Origin: Beta vulgaris subsp. vulgaris
Lineage: Eukaryota; Streptophyta; Magnoliopsida; Caryophyllales; Amaranthaceae
Assembly (NCBI RefSeq): GCF_026745355.1
Contig: NC_079209.1
Span: 51,585,671-51,649,670 of the forward strand
Direction of reading: 5' to 3'
Length of the DNA: 64,000 nucleotides
Shown piece by piece: positions 58,152 through 64,000 of the stretch. The position numbers and the translations under genes are program-made. The notes under the pieces were generated by a model that was not told the DNA's origin, did no database searches, and saw only the letters and a program-made list of their open reading frames with translations. The first letter of the stretch is position 1. Each line of letters starts with the position of its first letter.

Positions 58152-58357
58152 AAGTTACTTGGATTTTTTTTTTTTGACAATCTCGACGTAATATAAATTA
58201 GTTTAAGGGCCTAGTCCCTACGAGAGGTACACGTGTACAATCTGAGCCATAAGTGTTTTGAGTTTCCGGCTCCAAATTGCTATCCTTCTTAATTAGTTTC
58301 ATACAAATCGGGGAGGGGATCAAAATACATTCAAAGTGAAAAAAGTTACTTGGATTC
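58152..58357 (-). mobile_element. Short poly(A) retroposon (SINE or truncated LINE) with 14-bp target duplication
   Basis: AAGTTACTTGGATT occurs at about 58152-58165 and again at about 58344-58357. The insert begins with a T-run followed by GACAATCTCGACGTAATA, so it lies on the minus strand with its tail at the left. The body is about 165 bases. A tRNA-like A or B box is not clear. Confidence 0.75.
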
Positions 58358-58420
58358 TTAGTTTTACCTTGAGCACACATGTTAGATTAATTTAAATATA
58401 CAATCACTAAGAAAATCTTA

Positions 58421-58704
58421 TACTTCCTCCGTTTCAAAATAGATGGTACATTGTGATTAAAACGGACTCCTAGGCAAAATTTCATAAGTATGTTTAAGTA
58501 GTATAAAGGGAAGTAGATTAATTCTAGTGGTCCCATGTGAAAAGGAGGGAGAAAGAAAAGTTGGGGACCACATGTATTAATTAAGTAAAATGGTAAAAGT
58601 GTAAGGCAAAAGTTACTAAATAAGGAAAAAAAAAACAATGTATCATCTATTTTGAAACACCCATAAATAGACAATGTATCATCTATTTTGAAACGGAGGA
58701 AGTA
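58421..58704. mobile_element. Stowaway-like MITE, 284 bp
   Basis: TACTTCCTCCGTTTCAAAATA at the left is exactly inverted at the right (TATTTTGAAACGGAGGAAGTA). TA flanks both ends. The right terminal repeat is partly duplicated: CAATGTATCATCTATTTTGAAAC occurs at about 58637 and 58672. Confidence 0.85.
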
Positions 58705-61700
58705 ATTAAATATGACATATTGTGTTAATTTGCTTTCTATTTCTTAATCACCATATGATCTATTCCTTACTATATTCTTTTCGATTCTTAGAATTGTATT
58801 GAAGAACAATCTCAAACCTCTATATTTACATTGCATCACACCCGTGAATGAGGTGTATCTCAGAATTTTAGGTTGAAATATATATCTAAATCACCATTTT
58901 GCTCATAAAAATCAAATTGATATTGCGATATTTTGTCATGATTTGCTCTATATTTCTTAATCATTATATGATGTATTTTTTTCGGATCTTAGAGTTATTT
59001 TTTCCATAATATAGTTTGCTTGACACTACGAGAGATAATTAGATTAAATTTCTATTACATAAATAATTCAATTTTTTTTATAGAAACACAATATTCTATT
59101 AGAATGACAACGGAAACGCTGATATGATTAGCCAAATCGTAATTTCATTACAGATTTTTTTAATAAAATCAAAAGTAATACAAAATTTAAAACGTTGAGA
59201 TGGTGCAATGCATATAAACAAAAGATCAATTCATCTATAATAAGAGCAAAACTAATCAAATTTGATAAACAACACAGATTACTAGATTAGTAGATGAATT
59301 AGAGTGTGAATGATCATGTAACAAAATAAATTAAATAGTCAAGTAGATTAATATTATGATTATTTATTACACATTCTAAATTACTTCCTTGTACATTACA
59401 TTAGTGGTAACATTCTAGATCTCTCGATGTTTAACACATATTAGATTTTCAAACCCCTTTTTCAAGACTTTTCTCTATTTATCCGTTGGAGGTTGAAGAT
59501 TACTAAATTATCTTTTTGCATGTTGGTTTACTTCTTTACCTCAAATTCAATTCTTTCATTATAGTGAAGAAATACCTGATTTTCTTTTTTAAAAAAGGCT
59601 TAAATGAAATATAACGAAGAAGAGATTCAAATCCAACCATTTTTATTATATCCCCTATTTTTGGCCCAGGTTAATTTCATAATATTCCCTCTAAATCCTT
59701 CTATATTATGTCATATGAAGTATAACTTCTATTAAATAAATACACACAAACATTGTAAACAAAATCTGAAGCAAAACATGCATATGATTTTGAAAATCAA
59801 CTATTTCTGAATTATAATGGTTCTACAGTTTCAAATACTAAAACTTTATAATCATTACTTAATGGGATATTTTATATTTTCTAATATACTTTCACAAATG
59901 CAATAACATAGTTATATAAATAGGCAATACACTTTGCAAATAAACTTCTATTCGAATCTAAATCAATGCAATACACTTTATTGATAGAATGATGTAGTTG
60001 ATACATGTCAATACATTACTACATAGAAGAGGATTTATCATATTCAATATCCTCTACAAAGGTAATAAAAAACATAATCGGCAAAAGTAAAACTATATGC
60101 TCATTTTATTGGTCTCGATCAATTTTTCATTTGTCTTGTAGGTCCAGTGTGCTCATTGAAAACTCATAAAATCCTCGATTGACCTGTTAATAAAATTACA
60201 CATGCATATGCTAAATTTACCTATTTGTCGGTTTCAATTCACACACTTTTAATAATCGTAAGACATGAACATTTTATTTGGGCTTTTTTTTTTTGCAGCA
60301 CATAATTTGATCCATGAGAATTGAGACATCGAGTAATTAAGAAAATCTGTGAAGTAATCTGACAAAAGTGGCTTCATCGTTCACATAGGATAATGAAGAT
60401 GATTTTTTAGCTATGATATTGGAAGGCTTGTGATAATAATCTTAATTTGTGTATATGAGCACTATTTATAAAATAGTAGGGTGCCAATGATATGGTCAAT
60501 TTTTTAAATTTTTGGATGCAAAAATCATTTACAATTAAGTGTCGCTGATTGGTAGGTGTAATCGAAGCAAATATTCTAAACTTGCCGTTGAATGAGATTG
60601 TAATTTTTTTTTGACCGGAAACACATAATCATTTTATTAACCTGGGAGATCATCAATTACAAAAACAGTGTGAGATTGTAATTGATTCCTCTTCTTATAT
60701 GTATAGAGATGAATGTAGGGTACATTTTTGCATTCAATATTAGAGCGACACATGAATTTCCTATTTTCATTTCCTTGGAAATTTTATTTCCCATAAATTC
60801 CCTATTTTCTACATACCAAACAACTAACCTATTTTGTACTTCCTAGGAAATCCAAATTCCAGTGGAATTTGAGGTGAACCAAACAACCTCCTAAAGTAAA
60901 ACTTCTTGTATACCTTATCAGATCCAAGTATCTAACACAACCCGATCGTAAAATTGTCAAAACCATGTCTTCTTGGTAAAAAAAAAGATTCTCAATTAGG
61001 AGATATAAATTTTCTATTAACCATTCTTATGTCATTATAATTCATACTAAGAATTACTTCGAGCCTCATTGACACTGAAAACCGTTATCACAATTAAGTG
61101 GAGAGATTTGAGAAGACTAAGGGAAGAGGAAATTACATAGATGAACAATTGCGTTAGTCAATATATATAGGTGAAGTGTTAAGCACTTATTTTATAAATT
61201 GACAGTTTAGTTTTGTTTTTTCTTTGAGGGAAAAATTGCATTTAGTAAATATATCAGCTGTTAAATCTTTATATACATACAACATTCAATAAGGATTCCA
61301 TTCCTCTAAACACGTGAATAAGGTTTCTATTTTTGAAATTTTTTGTTCCTTCAAAATTTCAGAAAACCCAACTTTCAATAAGGACTTGGTAGTTGGTATA
61401 TGTTACCTTCAAAAAATTTGAAAACCCAACCTTATAGTGAACCATATATATTACCTTTAAAATTATGAAAAATATATGTGAATAACCTTCCATATCTCGC
61501 ATGAATATTGTTAAAATTGTAAAAAAATATTATGTTTCACATCATTTTCATAAATTGCAGTTATATTATATAATGGGAAAATCTAATTCCATTATTTAAA
61601 AAAAGAAAAGCCGAGGTCATATAATCACCCTCTTGTAAAAGATGAAGTTATCCTTCAATTCTATCATGAATAAAGTGGTTGCTAAATTTTAATACTTTAT

Positions 61701-62540
61701 TATTCTTCATATTATGCTTTTGAATATCATCTCCATACTAATCTTTTCGCATAAGTTTAGCACTGTACTAATCTTCTAATAATTGTTAATGGATTCACTC
61801 TCCTTAAAACTATCCTTCATATATAGTATTCTAAAGACCCATCTTCATATACGATTATAATATACTAATCCTTCATAATATATTCGTTTGCATACTAATC
61901 CTTCATAGTACCATTCATAGTATACTTATCCTATTATTTTTTTCATAGCAATAAACTAATCCTTCATAGTACATATATTAAACCACAAACTTACGCATAA
62001 GAGTTGATGATTGGATTTATTTATCTCCTTGGACATGAAGAGCGCTCGAACAAATTACTTTGGATTGTATTTTATCGCAATACCAAAACTATGTGTAACC
62101 GCTTCAAATATATTTGGCTTGATTTTTTCTAGCATAAAAATAACTTATATATTTTTTTCTTTGGATTCTATATAAATTGTATGCTAAGAAAATGACAGTG
62201 TTTATAAGGACTAAGGAGTATCTATACTTGAAGTAGGTATACAATGTAAAACGGTTGTTCAAAATTTTTTTTGGATGAAAAAATCAACTCCACTTAACTG
62301 GGTCTAAGTGAGTGGCGTGATTGTAGGGAAACATTTTTAAAACTTACCGAATTGCATTTGATTGTAATTGATATTTGTTTCCATGTATGGAGTGAATGAA
62401 TGACAATTTTTGAAGTATTGGATGACACATCAACGTAATCAAGCATAACATGACACCTGGCATCCGAAACATTGAAGAGTTGAGTGAAGTTGCCAAATGG
62501 TGTAGATGGCCTAAAGAGGTGACACGTAGGCAAATTTTCT
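58705..62540. other. Gene-free AT-rich interval
   Basis: No coding region, tRNA or clear transposon domain. A palindromic region around 60745-60890 (ATTTCCTATTTTCATTTCC ... GGAATTTGAGG) may be a decayed MITE. The minute retroposon at 60606 is listed separately. The minus frame at 62294-62533 has no family similarity I recognise. Confidence 0.45.
60593..60683 (-). mobile_element. Minute 5'-truncated retroposon, 65 bp, with 13-bp target duplication
   Basis: TGAGATTGTAATT lies at 60593-60605 and 60671-60683. The insert 60606-60670 starts with a T-run and GACCGG, that is, a LINE-like 3' end (minus strand) with poly(A). Confidence 0.8.
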
Positions 62541-62546
62541 AGGTTT

Positions 62547-62580
<34 letters not shown>

Positions 62581-62584
62581 ATTA

Positions 62585-62639
<55 letters not shown>
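62541..62639. repeat. AT dinucleotide microsatellite
   Basis: About 100 bases of AT/TA with a few interruptions. Confidence 0.95.
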
Positions 62640-63085
62640 TGCAAAAAACTGAGATAATATAATTCTCTAAAAAAAAACTGATAATAGAAGACATACCTTT
62701 GTATATTATTATGGGGGCTATGGATGAACTGACGTGAGAGAAGAGAAAAGGTTATTATATACTGTGTAATTTTTTGGAGGGAGAATTATATGTGAGAGGG
62801 AAAAAATAACGTAACGGAGGGAAGTAAAATTTGGGAAAAGATAAATCAATTTTTAATTAATTATCTCTTTCCTCAATTCCTCCAATTGTGGGAGGAAAGA
62901 TAAGGGGAGATTTATAAGGTTTTCTTTCCTCTCACTTCCCTTCCTTTCCTTTCCTATTAAATCCCTTGTTATTTTTTTTTACCAAACATAGGTAAGTTTT
63001 TTTTTTTCTTTCCAGTTCCTTTCTTTTCCATCTAATTCCTCTATACCAAATAATAGAGAATAATATTAGAATTGTTATAAAACTA
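62640..63085. other. Intergenic next to the Helitron end
   Basis: Contains GGGAGGAAAG / CTTTCCTC complementary stretches (about 62810-62960) that may be a decayed MITE. No gene. Confidence 0.35.
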
Positions 63086-64000
63086 ACTAGTTTTAGGACC
63101 CGTGCATGATGCACGGGAGTATTAATTGCTTGATAGCATAAATAATCATCAATAAAATTAATCAAAATATCGTAACATATTTAAATAATCATATATGAAG
63201 GCATCAAATTTTTATTTACATAAATGATTTTTCTAACGCAATCTATATGTTTGAAAACACTTCCTTGTAAACTACGTTTGTTGTACTTGTACGCACTCCG
63301 TGTTCTTTGTCAAAAGGAAGTATCTTCAGACCTTTTTGCTCGTAACTCTGGAAACAGCAATATAAAATTGACCATGGCTAAAACAGGTCTCGGGAGATAC
63401 AGGCTACATGAGACAAAGATTGTCCTTGACTTTTATTTATAGTCATAGCAAAAAACCATTAAAGGAAATTGACGTCTCTGAAATCTGATAGAAACTTGGT
63501 GGAGTCCGACGGCGTCAATGTCATTCTTGGGATAAAACTTTTGCACCACATTACTTCCGGAAATAACAGTAGCTTCAATAACACGATTACTAAATGATTG
63601 ACGACTAACCTCGTGCCATTACATAATCCAGATGTTTGATCAATTTACGTAGAAGCATAACGGGCGCACCAACCTTTAATCGTATGCTATGATTTGGGAG
63701 ACCAGAGCATTTAATTGTATTGAGGAATTCAGTGGAGTATATTTCGTGGACTCCAAAATTTCTTCCTTTTGCTTATAGCATCCGAATCAAATAGACTTTC
63801 TCTTTCCTGGAATAGTAGATAGAAATTATCATTAAAATCTCCACTATCTCATTTGTTGGGGCCAAAATAGCTCTTTCTTGAAAATATTTAGCTTCCAAAT
63901 ATGTTCTGTAGGTCTGGATACGTGCTTTCAACAATTGCTAAATCGGATCGGCCGGGTCTATAAGGATATCTTTTGCAATCTCGACGACGGCTTTCACCAT
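63086..64000 (-). mobile_element. Helitron, 3' end (continues beyond the window)
   Basis: Read on the minus strand it ends CTAGT (63090-63086) before a T. The end is preceded by a perfect CCCGTGCATCATGCACGGG hairpin (63100-63118 on the plus strand), the standard plant Helitron terminus. Rolling-circle transposons leave no target duplication, as here. Helicase remnants follow inward. Confidence 0.9.
63243..64000 (-). pseudogene. Helitron Rep/helicase, C-terminal part, decayed
   Basis: On the minus strand: YFQERAILAPTNEIVE, then CSGLPNHSIRLKVGAPVMLL, IPRMTLTPSDSTKF, FPLMVFCYDY (normally a FAMTINKSQGQ region), and VYKEVFSNI before the stop at 63243-63245. This order is that of the PIF1-like helicase half of plant Helitron transposases. 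Several shifts and stops break it. The N-terminal Rep domain would lie beyond 64000. Confidence 0.85.

Overview
The window is nuclear DNA of a flowering plant, probably a eudicot. It has AT-rich intergenic space, spliced genes with GT-AG introns, several plant gene families, and a dense mix of LTR, LINE, SINE, MITE and Helitron sequences. The species cannot be fixed from the sequence alone.

Genes that can be modelled: two RCI2/PMP3 small membrane proteins on the + strand (515-1724 and 21560-21909); a SKIP1-like F-box/LRR protein (24236-27392, +); the molybdopterin synthase small subunit MOCS2A/CNX7 (39417-39725, +); a small putative secreted protein (44683-45027, -); a complete ten-exon PRD2/MPS1 meiotic gene (46736-50541, -); and a seven-exon LisH-domain protein with CDK-type sites and an acidic C-terminal segment (55220-57927, +). 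A first-exon-like fragment at 31066-31513 is split by a MITE. The genes are single units with unrelated jobs: membrane stress adaptation, ubiquitin ligase targeting, Mo-cofactor synthesis and meiotic break formation.

The two RCI2 paralogues share their exon/intron layout and are separated by about 20 kb of inserted DNA. Most of that is one nested stack. A Stowaway-like MITE (5691-20483) holds two copies of a second MITE family with 3-bp TAA target duplications. One of those copies is split by an 11.6-kb Ty3/gypsy chromovirus-like LTR retrotransposon (7133-18700, 5-bp duplication TATTG). The retrotransposon has decayed frames and an extra acidic-repeat frame ahead of gag.

Other transposons: a nearly full L1-type LINE (32006-37410); a second truncated LINE (52080-54018) that contains a GC-rich hAT MITE with an 8-bp duplication; an intact Mutator-type MITE with a 9-bp duplication (45707-46367); MITEs made of TTCAG pentamers with 3-bp duplications; the 3' end of a Helitron with degraded helicase at the right edge (63086-64000, -); a short Helitron end at 43166; tRNA-like SINE traces; and several minute poly(A) retroposons with clear target duplications. 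The interval 58705-62540 shows no gene.
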